Source: Streptomyces sp. R33 (lineage in GTDB: Bacteria > Actinomycetota > Actinomycetes > Streptomycetales > Streptomycetaceae). Taken from it: a DNA stretch of 64,000 nucleotides. Position numbers and translations under genes: made by a program. Every line of letters starts with the position of its first letter. The stretch's first letter is position 1. A model generated the notes under the pieces. That model ran no database searches and was not told the DNA's origin. It saw only the letters and a list, made by a program, of their open reading frames with translations. Location of the stretch: positions 6,885,501-6,949,500 of the forward strand of contig NZ_CP165727.1 of NCBI RefSeq assembly GCF_041200175.1, read 5' to 3'. Below are positions 42,293 to 50,482 of the stretch, piece by piece.

Positions 42293-43282
42293 CTACTCGT
42301 CGTCGATGCTTTCGTCGTCGCGCAGCCGGCGCCAGATACGGGTGCGGTGCAGTACGTAGAGCGCGCCGACCAGGAAGACCACCTGGAGGCCCACGGCGAG
42401 CAGCCAGAAGATGGCCCCGCTCTCCAACTCGTCCGTCAGGTAGGCGAAGTTCATACCGAAGAACCCGGTCAGGAAGCTCAGCGGCAGAAAGATCGTCGAC
42501 ACGATCGCCAGACGGTTGATCACGCCGTTCTGCTCGCCGGACACGAGCGAGGAGTAGGTGCCGAAGCCCCGCCGGGCGGCCTCCTGGAGTGCCTCGATCT
42601 CCGTGAGCACCAGCCTCGACGTGCGCTGGTACTCCCGGGCGAGCCGCTGGCGCTCCTGCGGGAAATTGGGGTTCAGCACCCTGCGCGTGATGGTCTCGTC
42701 CGCCACCTGGTGGTAGGGGAGGAGCGTGTGGTGCAGGAGGGCCGCGGTCCGGCGCAGCCGCGCCAGGCGGTAGAGCTGCTCCGGCTCCCGCTGCCGGAAC
42801 ATCTCGTCCTCCAGGTCCTCCACCTCCAGGAGGGCCTGGACGGCAGAGCGCCGGTACGTCTCCAGGGCCTCGCCCAGCAGCAGGAACAGCGTGGCCACGG
42901 CGTCGGGGGGCCGTTCGTGCGGGAAGCGGGCGACGAGGCTCTCCACCAGCCCGGCCGGTCCCCGGTGCACCGTGACCAGGTACCGCTCGGTGGCCACGAC
43001 ATGGAGGTGGATGACCTGGCCCGCCTCGACCGCGGGGACGACGAACGCGGCGCTGTCGCCGAGGAACTCGGCGCGGACGGATTCCCTCTCCCGGCCGAGC
43101 CACTCCAGGTCCTGGGCCTCCAGGCCGAGCAAGTGGGCGACCGGCTGCTCGCCGGGCGGTGCCTCCTCGGGCAGCTCCGCGTCCACGAACAGGAAAGGTG
43201 CCGCCGCGAGACGCTCACGGGCCTCGGACACCGGGGTGCGCCGTGCGATGCCCTCCGGCATGGACACCACCGAAACGATCAT
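42293..43282 (-). CDS. CorA-family magnesium/divalent cation transporter
   Basis: A 329-residue CorA-type channel. A long cytoplasmic N-terminal domain ends in a helix rich in charged residues (about residues 150-240). Two C-terminal helices follow, with the selectivity motif GMN in FLTGFFGMNFAYL. The C terminus is acidic (DDESIDDE). The start shares ATGA with the stop of the epimerase-like gene, so ion transport is transcriptionally and translationally linked to the ECF41 partner. Confidence 0.9.
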   Translation of the reverse strand: MIVSVVSMPEGIARRTPVSEARERLAAAPFLFVDAELPEEAPPGEQPVAHLLGLEAQDLEWLGRERESVRAEFLGDSAAFVVPAVEAGQVIHLHVVATERYLVTVHRGPAGLVESLVARFPHERPPDAVATLFLLLGEALETYRRSAVQALLEVEDLEDEMFRQREPEQLYRLARLRRTAALLHHTLLPYHQVADETITRRVLNPNFPQERQRLAREYQRTSRLVLTEIEALQEAARRGFGTYSSLVSGEQNGVINRLAIVSTIFLPLSFLTGFFGMNFAYLTDELESGAIFWLLAVGLQVVFLVGALYVLHRTRIWRRLRDDESIDDE

Positions 43283-44037
43283 CGCCCCGCCGCTTCGGCC
43301 CGCGCCGCCAGGAACTGCGCGAACGTGCCCTTGCCGGACGCATGGGACGGGGTCAGGTTGCCGCCGCGGCAGAAGGCCGCGTACGCCTTTCCCGCAAGGG
43401 GCAGCGGGAACACCTTGCGCCGCCGTCCCGTCGCCGCCAGGTACGACCGGCCCAGTTCCACCAGCGTGTGGATCTCCGGGCCGCCCATGTCCGTGACCCG
43501 GCCGGCCGGGGCCGGGACGGCGAGTTCCGCCATCCGGTCGGCGACCTCCTCCACGGCGACGGGCTGCACCCTGACCCCTCTGGGCAGCGGCAGCGGCACC
43601 AGCGGCACCTTCGCCAGCGCGTCCACCGCCATCGCCACCAGGTCGTGGAACTGCGTGGTCCGCAGGATCGTCACGCCCAGCCCCGACGCCTCCAGCATCC
43701 GCTCGACCCGGTATTTCACCTTGTAGTAGCCGAACGGGACCACATCGACCCCGACGATCGAGATGTAGACGATGTTCGTGACCGTTCCGGCCCGCCGGGC
43801 CGCCTCGATCAGGTGCCCGGCGGCCACGTCGTCGCCGCCCCGCGGGGTGCTCGCGCAGTGCACGACCACCTCCGCGCCCGCCATCGCGGCATCGAGCCCG
43901 CTGCCGTCCCGGAGATCGACCGGGTGGTCCTTCGCGTGCCGGCTCAGGACCCGTACGTCGTGACCCGCTGCCCGCAGCCGGGTGACGACCAGCGCGCCGA
44001 GGTTTCCGGTGCCTCCGGTGACGAGGATCGTGCTCAT
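43279..44037 (-). CDS. NAD(P)-binding epimerase/SDR-like protein (ECF41 partner)
   Basis: A 252-residue atypical short-chain dehydrogenase of the NmrA/NAD-dependent epimerase type with the motif TILVTGGTGNLGALVVTRL at the N terminus and a YYKVKYRVE (Tyr-x-x-x-Lys-like) segment. ECF41 sigma factors are known to be encoded next to a carboxymuconolactone decarboxylase, oxidoreductase or epimerase gene, which is their main target. This is that gene here. A candidate ECF41 promoter precedes it. GAAGGAAC precedes the ATG. Substrate unknown. Confidence 0.88.
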   Translation of the reverse strand: MSTILVTGGTGNLGALVVTRLRAAGHDVRVLSRHAKDHPVDLRDGSGLDAAMAGAEVVVHCASTPRGGDDVAAGHLIEAARRAGTVTNIVYISIVGVDVVPFGYYKVKYRVERMLEASGLGVTILRTTQFHDLVAMAVDALAKVPLVPLPLPRGVRVQPVAVEEVADRMAELAVPAPAGRVTDMGGPEIHTLVELGRSYLAATGRRRKVFPLPLAGKAYAAFCRGGNLTPSHASGKGTFAQFLAARAEAAGR

Positions 44038-44078
44038 GGTGATCGTTCCTTCCCTGAAGGGGTGCGTTCACCGGCTGA

Positions 44079-44105
44079 GACCGGACAGCCCTCAGGAATG
44101 TGACA
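44079..44105 (-). promoter_or_regulatory. Candidate ECF41-dependent promoter
   Basis: On the minus strand TGTCACA (44105-44099), 16 bases, then GGTC (44082-44079) match the published ECF41 consensus TGTCACA-N16-CGTC with one mismatch in the -10 element. It lies upstream of the partner gene and overlaps the last codons of the sigma factor gene, the usual location. Confidence 0.65.
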
Positions 44106-45006
44106 GCTGCCGCTGAAGAAACTCCAGCTTCTCCGGATTCACCACGCTCCGCACCTCGCGCACCCGCCCGTCCTCGATCTCCACCTGCAGGACCGTCCCG
44201 CCCACGATCAGCGCGGGCTCCCCGTTGACCTCCGCGAAGGAGATCGGCATCCCGGCCGCGAACTTGCGCAGCGCACCCACCAGGAAGCGGGCCACCTTGT
44301 CCGGGCCCAGGATCGGCCGCCGTGCCGCGCCCACGATCCCGCCGCCGTCCGCCACGTACCGCACGTCGGCGCTCAGCATGCCCTCCAGCCGGGCCAGGTC
44401 GCCGTCGCGCGCCGCCGTCAGGAAGGTCTCCACCAGGCTCTGCCACTGCGCCGGATCCGGTTCGAAGCGGGGGCGCGACTCCCGTCCGTCGGACGGCCCG
44501 GCCGTCCGGCCCGCAGCCACCCGGGCCGCGGCCCGCCGGTAGAGCTGCCGGCAGTTGGCCTCGGTCAGGTCCAGGAGCCCGGCGATCTCCCGGTGGCCGT
44601 ACGCGAACGCCTCGCGCAGCACGTACACCGCCCGCTCCACCGGCGTCAGCTGCTCCAGCAGCACCAGCAGGGCCATGGACACGCTGTCCCGCTGCTCCGC
44701 CGACTCCAGCGGGCCGAGCGTTCCGTCCCCGGTGAGGACCGGCTCCGGGAGCCAGGGGCCGACGTACTCCTCGCGCCGGGCCCGCGCCGAGGTGAGGCGG
44801 TTCAGGCACAGACGGGTGACGACCTTGGCGAGCCAGGCGCCGGGGTGCTCGATGTCCTCGCGTCCGGCGGAGCTCCAGCGCAGCCAGGCGTCCTGGACGG
44901 TGTCCTCGGCCTCGGCGGCGGAGCCGAGCATGCGGTAGGCGATGCCGAACATCCGGGGCCGGTGCTCCTCGAAGTCCGCGACGGGTGCGGCGTCCTGTGT
45001 GATCAC
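44092..45006 (-). CDS. ECF41-group RNA polymerase sigma factor with SnoaL-like C-terminal domain
   Basis: A 304-residue sigma factor. Region 2 (MFGIAYRMLGSAAEAEDTVQ) and region 4 (LTPVERAVYVLREAFAYGHR) are joined by a linker with the ECF41 WLPEP motif. A fused SnoaL/NTF2-like domain carries DGGGIVGAARRP and the terminal NPEKL motif. In this group the C-terminal extension replaces a separate anti-sigma factor and both stimulates and restrains activity. The partner epimerase-like gene follows after 54 bases. The inducing signal is not known for the group. Confidence 0.93.
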   Translation of the reverse strand: MITQDAAPVADFEEHRPRMFGIAYRMLGSAAEAEDTVQDAWLRWSSAGREDIEHPGAWLAKVVTRLCLNRLTSARARREEYVGPWLPEPVLTGDGTLGPLESAEQRDSVSMALLVLLEQLTPVERAVYVLREAFAYGHREIAGLLDLTEANCRQLYRRAAARVAAGRTAGPSDGRESRPRFEPDPAQWQSLVETFLTAARDGDLARLEGMLSADVRYVADGGGIVGAARRPILGPDKVARFLVGALRKFAAGMPISFAEVNGEPALIVGGTVLQVEIEDGRVREVRSVVNPEKLEFLQRQLSHS

Positions 45007-45041
45007 CGCAGCAGCCTACGAGGGGCCGCGCCGGCGCGTGC

Positions 45042-45075
45042 GAGGACCCGGTGGCCGCCGGGCCACCGGGTCCTC
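45042..45075 (-). terminator. Terminator hairpin of the chitinase gene
   Basis: A perfect 15-bp stem (GAGGACCCGGTGGCC and its complement) closes on a GCCG tetraloop, 33 bases beyond the chitinase stop. Confidence 0.85.
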
Positions 45076-45107
45076 ACGTCCGTCCGCCTACGGGAACCGG
45101 CGGGGTG

Positions 45108-47480
45108 TCAGCAGGCGCCCTGGTCCTTCCAGACGCCCCACTCACCGGTGGTGCCGGGCTCCTCGTTCTGCGTCCACCACTGGGCCTTCCAGTTGTGGCC
45201 CTTGTGCGAGACGACGTTCCCGCCGTTGTAGACGGTGCCCGCGACGTACGCCGGGTTCGTGCAGGTCCCGCCCGGCGGCGTGGTCGGGGGAGTGGTGGGA
45301 GGCGTCGTCGGGGGAGTGGTCGGCGGGGTCGTGGGCGGGGTGGTCGGCGGGATCGTCGAGCCCCCCGGCTCGACGAGCGCCGTGCCGCGTGCCAGGTCAC
45401 CGGCGAGGGCGTAGGTGGTGCCGGAGATGTTCACCGTCCAGTTGGAGGGCGTGGACACCGGCAGGTAGTAGTTGAACGCCAGGTCCACCGAGGCGCCGGG
45501 GGCCAGCGTCTGCCACGCCGGCAGCTTCAGCGAGACCCGCTGGAAGTCGCCCTTCAGGCCGCCGACGTTGGTGCCGGTGTGGCCGCTGCTGATCACCTTC
45601 GTACCGAAGCCGGACTGGTCGGACGCGTTGTCCGGGGCCGAGGTCCCGTAGTCGAACCGGAACTCGGTGCCGCCGGGCAGCGTGGTCTTCGTGTTGTTGG
45701 TGATCTTGAGCTTCGGGGTGATGGGGTAGTTGGAGTCGCCCAGCTTGAACTCGGTGAACTCCGTCTTGATGTCCACGGCCTGGGCCGGCAGTCCGCTGCC
45801 CGCCTTCTTCGCGCCGTACGGCGCGGCCGCCTTGAACTTGTCGTACATCAGGGAGGTGAGCGTGTCGCCCATCTCGTACTGGCCCTTGGCGGAGTTGTAC
45901 GCGTAGTCGCCCGCCAGCTCCCAGACCATCGTGCCGCCGATGCCCTTGTTCACCACGTAGTCGGCCTTGGCGGCGACGGACTGCTCGTCCTCCGTCGACA
46001 GGAAGACCTTCTTCTGGGCGTTCCACAGCCACGGCGCCACCAGGGTGGAGTCGTACTTGCGGGCGTAGGTGCCGGTCAGCGTGGTGTTCGCCGGGAAGCC
46101 GTACTTGGTGACGTAGTCGCCGACGACGCCCTTCTCCAGGTTCTTGGCGTGCCACATGGGGTTGGAGCCCGCCGGGGACTCGGCCCCGTTGGTGTCCAGG
46201 TCGTGCCACAGGTTGTCGATGCCGACCGCGCCGTCACCGCACTTGGTCAGCCCCGCCCCGGCGGGGCAGGTGGTCGCCGGGGCCTTGCCCCACAGGCCGT
46301 CCGTGCCGCCCTGCACGTTCTTGAAGCCGCGGGTGTAGTACGGCAGGCCCATGTTGATGCGGCCGGCCGGCATGGAGCCGCGGAAGTAGTGGTAGGCCCA
46401 GTCGGAGTTGAGGTAGCCGATGCCGCCGTACTGGGAGGTGGAGTAGACGCCGGCGGCGGCCAGTTCGCCGTCCTTGCCGTCGTCGAAGAGCGAGGCGTTG
46501 GGGCCGACGTACTCGTTCCAGGCGCCGTGCAGGTCGTAGGACATGATGTTGACGTAGTCCAGGTACTTCTGCATCTGGAACGTCTCCATGCCCCGCAGCA
46601 GGTAGCCGGAGGAGGGGGCGGCGACGGAGAGCAGGTAGTGCTTGCCGTCGGCGGCGCCCGCGCGGTCGAGCTTCTCGCGCAGCGACTTCATCAGTGCGGC
46701 GTAGCCCTGGACGAGGCCGGCCCGGCGGGCGTTGGAGAGCTGCCAGTCCAGCGGGTTGCCGGCGTCCTTCATGGTGGTCGGGTACTCGTAGTCGATGTCG
46801 ACGCCGTTGAACCCGTACGTGCGGACGAACTCGACCGAGGAGTCGGCGAACGTGTCGATGCCGGCCTGGTTCACGGAGCCGTCGGCGTTGGTGGCCATCG
46901 AGTAGAAGCCGCCGGAGGCGACGCGGTTGCCGTCGTCGCCGAAGTAGCCGCCGGTCTCGGCCCAGCCGCCGACCGAGATCAGCGTCTTCACGTTCGGGTA
47001 CTGCTTCTTGAATTTGTTCAGCAGGTTGAAGTGGCCCTTGTACGGCAGGGCGGGATCCATCTCGGCGCCGGCAACACCCGGCCAGGTCATCCCGGTGGCG
47101 GCGTTGTTCGCGTTGTCCGCGCCGACCGAGATCTTGTTGTCTGCGCCCACGTGGGCGAAGGCGTAGTTCAGATGGGTGACCTTGGACCACGGGACGTTGT
47201 TGGCGAGGTAGGCGGGGGTGCCGTCCTTGCCGGTCCGCCACCCGGTGAAATATCCGATGACGCGGCGTTGGTGGTCGGCGCCCATCTTCTCGCGGCCCTC
47301 GGAGTCGTAGACCGAGCAGTACGGGACGTCGACACCGGCGGTCTTGTACAGCCCGTCCGGGCGACAGCCCTCGTTGTCGGCGGCGTGCGAGACGCCGGAC
47401 GAGAGCCCGCCCACCAGCAGTCCGGCGATTGCGGCGCCGGATGCCAGGAGCATCGCTCTCGTACGGGTGGGGGACGGCAT
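45108..47480 (-). CDS. Secreted GH18 chitinase with C-terminal chitin-binding module
   Basis: A 790-residue extracellular chitinase. A Tat/Sec-type signal peptide (TRTRAMLLASGAAIAGLLVG, cleavage near SHAAD) leads into the GH18 barrel. Its catalytic DxxDxDxE-type motif reads FNGVDIDYEYP (acid Glu232); LISVGGW and MSYDLHGAWN are also seen. A beta-sandwich domain (about residues 585-720) is followed by a PPTT-repeat linker and a CBM5/12-type module with WxxxWW aromatic residues. AGGAGG precedes ATG 47480. Two 12-bp direct repeats typical of streptomycete chitinase promoters overlap the promoter, so chitin/GlcNAc control is expected. Confidence 0.95.
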   Translation of the reverse strand: MPSPTRTRAMLLASGAAIAGLLVGGLSSGVSHAADNEGCRPDGLYKTAGVDVPYCSVYDSEGREKMGADHQRRVIGYFTGWRTGKDGTPAYLANNVPWSKVTHLNYAFAHVGADNKISVGADNANNAATGMTWPGVAGAEMDPALPYKGHFNLLNKFKKQYPNVKTLISVGGWAETGGYFGDDGNRVASGGFYSMATNADGSVNQAGIDTFADSSVEFVRTYGFNGVDIDYEYPTTMKDAGNPLDWQLSNARRAGLVQGYAALMKSLREKLDRAGAADGKHYLLSVAAPSSGYLLRGMETFQMQKYLDYVNIMSYDLHGAWNEYVGPNASLFDDGKDGELAAAGVYSTSQYGGIGYLNSDWAYHYFRGSMPAGRINMGLPYYTRGFKNVQGGTDGLWGKAPATTCPAGAGLTKCGDGAVGIDNLWHDLDTNGAESPAGSNPMWHAKNLEKGVVGDYVTKYGFPANTTLTGTYARKYDSTLVAPWLWNAQKKVFLSTEDEQSVAAKADYVVNKGIGGTMVWELAGDYAYNSAKGQYEMGDTLTSLMYDKFKAAAPYGAKKAGSGLPAQAVDIKTEFTEFKLGDSNYPITPKLKITNNTKTTLPGGTEFRFDYGTSAPDNASDQSGFGTKVISSGHTGTNVGGLKGDFQRVSLKLPAWQTLAPGASVDLAFNYYLPVSTPSNWTVNISGTTYALAGDLARGTALVEPGGSTIPPTTPPTTPPTTPPTTPPTTPPTTPPGGTCTNPAYVAGTVYNGGNVVSHKGHNWKAQWWTQNEEPGTTGEWGVWKDQGAC
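45285..45355 (-). repeat. In-gene tandem repeat encoding the PPTT linker
   Basis: About six copies of a 12-base unit encode Pro-Pro-Thr-Thr between the beta-sandwich domain and the chitin-binding module. Such linkers vary in length by repeat slippage. Confidence 0.75.
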
Positions 47481-47601
47481 GGTGCCTCCTGGGGAGGGGA
47501 GGATGGCAGGAACGAAAGGGCACAACAGGCGGAAAAGTGGTGCGTGTTGGCCCGTGACGTGCGCACATCTGACGGGCTGTCTCCCGGGGAGGGTGAAGGG
47601 A

Positions 47602-47643
47602 ACGTTAAGAGGACTAGACCACCTCGTCAATAGGTCTGTACCA
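47602..47643 (-). promoter_or_regulatory. Chitinase promoter with two 12-bp direct repeats
   Basis: On the minus strand TGGTACAGACCT (47643-47632) and TGGTCTAGTCCT (47621-47610) are direct repeats of the streptomycete chitinase box, also recognised by the GlcNAc regulator DasR. TTGACG (47630-47625) lies between them and TAACGT (47607-47602) follows 17 bases later, giving a good sigma-70-type promoter. The second repeat falls in the -35/-10 spacer. Confidence 0.8.
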
Positions 47644-47760
47644 ATCGGAGGCGTACTTGACAGACTCCCGCGGAAGACCCCCTCTGTGACCCAGGCCACA
47701 GCTCCTCACTCGCATGGCCGCCGATCACCCGTGGCAAACTGGCAGGAGTACCAGTAAGCA

Positions 47761-47888
47761 GCGCACTCCGGGGTCGGTGTAATTCCGAACCGGCGGTATA
47801 GTCCGCGACCCGTCCGCAGCCAGCGGCCGGTTGACCAGGTGAAATTCCTGGACCGACGGTGAAAGTCCGGATGGGAGGCAGTGCGCGG
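47761..47888 (+). ncRNA. FMN riboswitch (RFN element)
   Basis: The conserved RFN blocks are present in order: TCCGGGGTCGGTGTAATTCC, CCGGCGGTATAGTCCGCGACC, the variable arm, GGTTGACCAGGTGAAATTCCTGGACCGACGGTGAAAGTC in short pieces, then GGATGGGAGGCAGTGCGC. The 5' GCGCACT pairs with the 3' AGTGCGC to close P1. It controls the riboflavin operon that follows. Downstream hairpins (TACGCCG/CGGCGTA and GTATCC/GGATAC) and a TTTTTT tract at 47960-47965 could form a termination platform. Confidence 0.93.
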
Positions 47889-47903
47889 CGGGCCAGTCAC
47901 CGG

Positions 47904-47965
47904 TACGCCGCCGTCGGCGGTTCATCGGCGTATCCCCTGCGGATACTCCGGGCGGACCGTTTTTT
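47904..47965 (+). terminator. Possible riboswitch expression platform
   Basis: A stem TACGCCG (47904-47910) / CGGCGTA (47926-47932) and a second GTATCC/GGATAC hairpin are followed by a rare T6 tract at 47960-47965. This lies between the FMN aptamer and ribD. It may be the conditional terminator, although the T tract is some 14 bases from the last stem. Confidence 0.4.
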
Positions 47966-48056
47966 CGGCCTCGGCGTCCCCGCGTGTGCTGAACCGCTTC
48001 ATCTGTCGTAGCCCGACAGGCCCCGGAGTCCGTGCCCGATGAGGCAGGAGGACCCG

Positions 48057-49199
48057 GTGGCGAACCACGCCGCGAACGCACCGCACGACGCCGTCGGCGG
48101 TGCCGATGCCGACGCGCAGGCCATGCGCCGCGCCATCGAGCTCGCCGCCCGCGGCCTCGGCTCCACCAGCCCCAACCCGGTCGTCGGCTGCGTCGTCACG
48201 GACGGCGCGGGCACCGTCGTCGGCGAGGGCTGGCACGAGCGGGCCGGGGGCCCGCACGCCGAGGTGCACGCCCTGCGCGCGGCAGGCGAGGCAGCCCGCG
48301 GCGGCACCGCCTACGTCACCCTCGAACCCTGCAACCACACCGGTCGCACGGGGCCCTGCGCCCAGGCGCTCGCCGAGGCCGGCGTCACCCGCGTGGTCTA
48401 CGCCGTCGCAGACCCGAACCCGCAGGCCAGCGGCGGCGCCGACACCCTGCGCGCTGCCGGGATCAAGGCCGAGGGCGGGCTCCTGGAGGCCGAGGCCGCC
48501 GCGGGCAACGCCGCCTGGCTCACCTCCGTACGCCTCGGCCGCCCGCACGTGACCTGGAAGTACGCGGCCACCCTCGACGGCCGCAGCGCCGCCGCGGACG
48601 GCAGCAGCCGCTGGATCACCGGCCCGGAGTCCCGCGCCGACGTCCACCGGCTGCGCGCCGAGGCCGACGCCGTCCTCGTGGGCGGCGGCACCCTGCGCGA
48701 GGACGACCCGCACCTGGCCGTACGCGACATCGAGGGCGCCACCCAGCCGCTGCGCGTCGCCCTCGACACCCGCGCCGGCCTCCTGCCGACCGCCCGCATC
48801 CTCGACGACGCCGCACCCACGCTGCTCGTCACCGGCGAGGACGCCGACACCCGGCACCTCCCGGGCGTCGAGCTGCTCCGCCTCCCCCTGCACGACGGCC
48901 GCATCGCCGTCCACGACCTGCTCGCGCAGCTGCACGCCCGCGGCGTGCGCTCCGTACTCCTCGAAGGCGGCCCCACCCTGGCCGGAGCCTTCCTCGAGGC
49001 CGGAGCCGTCGACCGCGTCATCGGCTACCTCGCCCCGGCCCTCCTCGGCTCCGGCCCCGTCGCCCTCGCCGACGCCGGCATCACGAACATCGCCCACGCG
49101 GTACGCCTCGACATCACCGAGGCCGTCCGCGTCGGCACCGATCTCCGCATCACCGCAGTCCCCCAAGCCACCCCCACCACCGCCCCCAAGGAGCACTGA
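48057..49199 (+). CDS. ribD: Bifunctional riboflavin deaminase-reductase RibD
   Basis: A 380-residue RibD/RibG. The N-terminal deaminase domain carries Zn ligands in HAEVHAL and PCNHTGRTGPC. The C-terminal RibD_C reductase domain contains SRWITGPESRADVHRLRAEA and VLLEGGPTLAG. It converts the pyrimidine product of GTP cyclohydrolase II to 5-amino-6-ribitylamino-uracil phosphate. GTG 48057 is chosen because AGGAGG ends five bases before it; an in-frame ATG at 48039 would add six residues. The stop abuts the ribE GTG. Confidence 0.95.
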   Translation: MANHAANAPHDAVGGADADAQAMRRAIELAARGLGSTSPNPVVGCVVTDGAGTVVGEGWHERAGGPHAEVHALRAAGEAARGGTAYVTLEPCNHTGRTGPCAQALAEAGVTRVVYAVADPNPQASGGADTLRAAGIKAEGGLLEAEAAAGNAAWLTSVRLGRPHVTWKYAATLDGRSAAADGSSRWITGPESRADVHRLRAEADAVLVGGGTLREDDPHLAVRDIEGATQPLRVALDTRAGLLPTARILDDAAPTLLVTGEDADTRHLPGVELLRLPLHDGRIAVHDLLAQLHARGVRSVLLEGGPTLAGAFLEAGAVDRVIGYLAPALLGSGPVALADAGITNIAHAVRLDITEAVRVGTDLRITAVPQATPTTAPKEH

Positions 49200-49832
49200 G
49201 TGTTCACCGGAATCGTCGAAGAACTGGGCGAGGTCACCGCCGTCGAGCAGCTCGCCGAGGCCTCCCGCTTCCGCCTGCGCGGCCCCGTCGTCACCGACGG
49301 CGCCAAGCACGGCGACTCCATCGCCGTCAACGGCGTCTGCCTGACCGTCGTGGAGAGCGCCGACGGCGAGTTCACCGCCGACGTCATGCAGGAGACCCTG
49401 AACCGCTCCAGCCTCGGCACCCTCCACCCGGGCTCCCGCGTCAACCTGGAGCGCCCGATGGCCCTCGGCGGACGGCTCGGCGGACACCTGGTCCAGGGGC
49501 ACGTGGACGGCACCGGCGAGATCCTTTCCCGGACGCCCTCCGAGCACTGGGAGATCGTCAAGGTCGCGCTCCCCGCGCACCTGTCCCGGTACGTCGTGGA
49601 GAAGGGCTCCATCACGGTCGACGGCGTCAGCCTCACCGTGGTCGAAGCCGCCGCCGACTGGTTCACCATCAGCCTCATCCCCACCACCCTCGCGCTGACC
49701 ACGCTCGGCATCAAGCAGCCCGGCGACCCGGTCAACCTCGAGGTCGACGTCCTCGCGAAGTACGTCGAGCGCCTGATGGCCGCAGGCAGCCTCCGAACTG
49801 ACCCGCTGACCGCCAAGGAGGAGCAGCAGTGA
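49200..49832 (+). CDS. ribE: Riboflavin synthase alpha chain RibE
   Basis: A 210-residue protein with two lumazine-binding repeats, each opening with the MFTGIVEELGEV- or QGHVDGTGEI-type barrel sequence, and the motif VNGVCLTVV repeated as VDGVSLTVV. It dismutates two dimethylribityllumazine molecules to riboflavin. The GTG start follows the ribD stop immediately, and the 3' end overlaps ribM by four bases. Confidence 0.95.
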   Translation: MFTGIVEELGEVTAVEQLAEASRFRLRGPVVTDGAKHGDSIAVNGVCLTVVESADGEFTADVMQETLNRSSLGTLHPGSRVNLERPMALGGRLGGHLVQGHVDGTGEILSRTPSEHWEIVKVALPAHLSRYVVEKGSITVDGVSLTVVEAAADWFTISLIPTTLALTTLGIKQPGDPVNLEVDVLAKYVERLMAAGSLRTDPLTAKEEQQ

Positions 49833-50482
49833 CCGCCCTGACCTGGCTCAACGCGGAGGCCTTCACGGTCTTCGGCCAGAAGGTCATCTGGTCCGACATG
49901 ATCGGCAACCTGATGGGCCTGGCCGCCCTCGCCCTCGGCTGGCGCCGCTCCATATGGACCTGGCCCGCCCAGCTCCTGTCCGGCCTGATCCTCATAGCCG
50001 CCTACGCCTCCGCCCACCTCGCCGGCGGCGTCGGCAAGCAGCTCCTCGTCATCGGCGTGGCCGCATGGGGCTGGCGCGCCTGGCAGCTCGGCCGCAAGCA
50101 GGCCCAGGACGGCACCCTCGCCGTGCGCACCGCGACCTGGACCGAGCGCGGGCTGCTCCTCGCCGGAGCGGCCCTCGGCACCCTCGCCGTCGGCGGCCTG
50201 TTCACGCTCTTCCCGGACCTGTCCTGGAGCCCGTGGGCCGACGCCTACATCTTCGTCGGCACGATCGTCGCGATGGTCGCCCAGGCGCGCGGCCTGGTCG
50301 AGTTCTGGTTCGCCTGGCTCCTCGTCGACCTGGTCGGCGTCCCGCTCGCCTTCACCAACGGACTGGCCTTCTCCGGCCTCGTCTACGTCGTCTACTTCGC
50401 GCTCGTCCTGTGGGGCGCCCACGACTGGTACCAGCGCTCGCGCACCACCCCCGCCCCGGCCCTGGAAGGAGCAACGGCATGA
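49829..50482 (+). CDS. ribM: PnuC-family riboflavin transporter RibM
   Basis: A 217-residue membrane protein of the PnuC family with about seven hydrophobic helices (IGNLMGLAALALGWRRSIWT; WFAWLLVDLVGVPLAFTNG). PnuC members usually import nicotinamide riboside. Those encoded in actinobacterial rib operons, such as RibM of Streptomyces davawensis and Corynebacterium, are known riboflavin importers. The position behind an FMN riboswitch between ribE and ribBA supports that role. It overlaps both neighbours by four bases. Confidence 0.88.
   Translation: MTALTWLNAEAFTVFGQKVIWSDMIGNLMGLAALALGWRRSIWTWPAQLLSGLILIAAYASAHLAGGVGKQLLVIGVAAWGWRAWQLGRKQAQDGTLAVRTATWTERGLLLAGAALGTLAVGGLFTLFPDLSWSPWADAYIFVGTIVAMVAQARGLVEFWFAWLLVDLVGVPLAFTNGLAFSGLVYVVYFALVLWGAHDWYQRSRTTPAPALEGATA

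Noticed and set aside
47657..47686. TTGACA at 47657 as the rib operon promoter
   Set aside because: No acceptable -10 hexamer lies 16-19 bases downstream, so the rib promoter could not be assigned.
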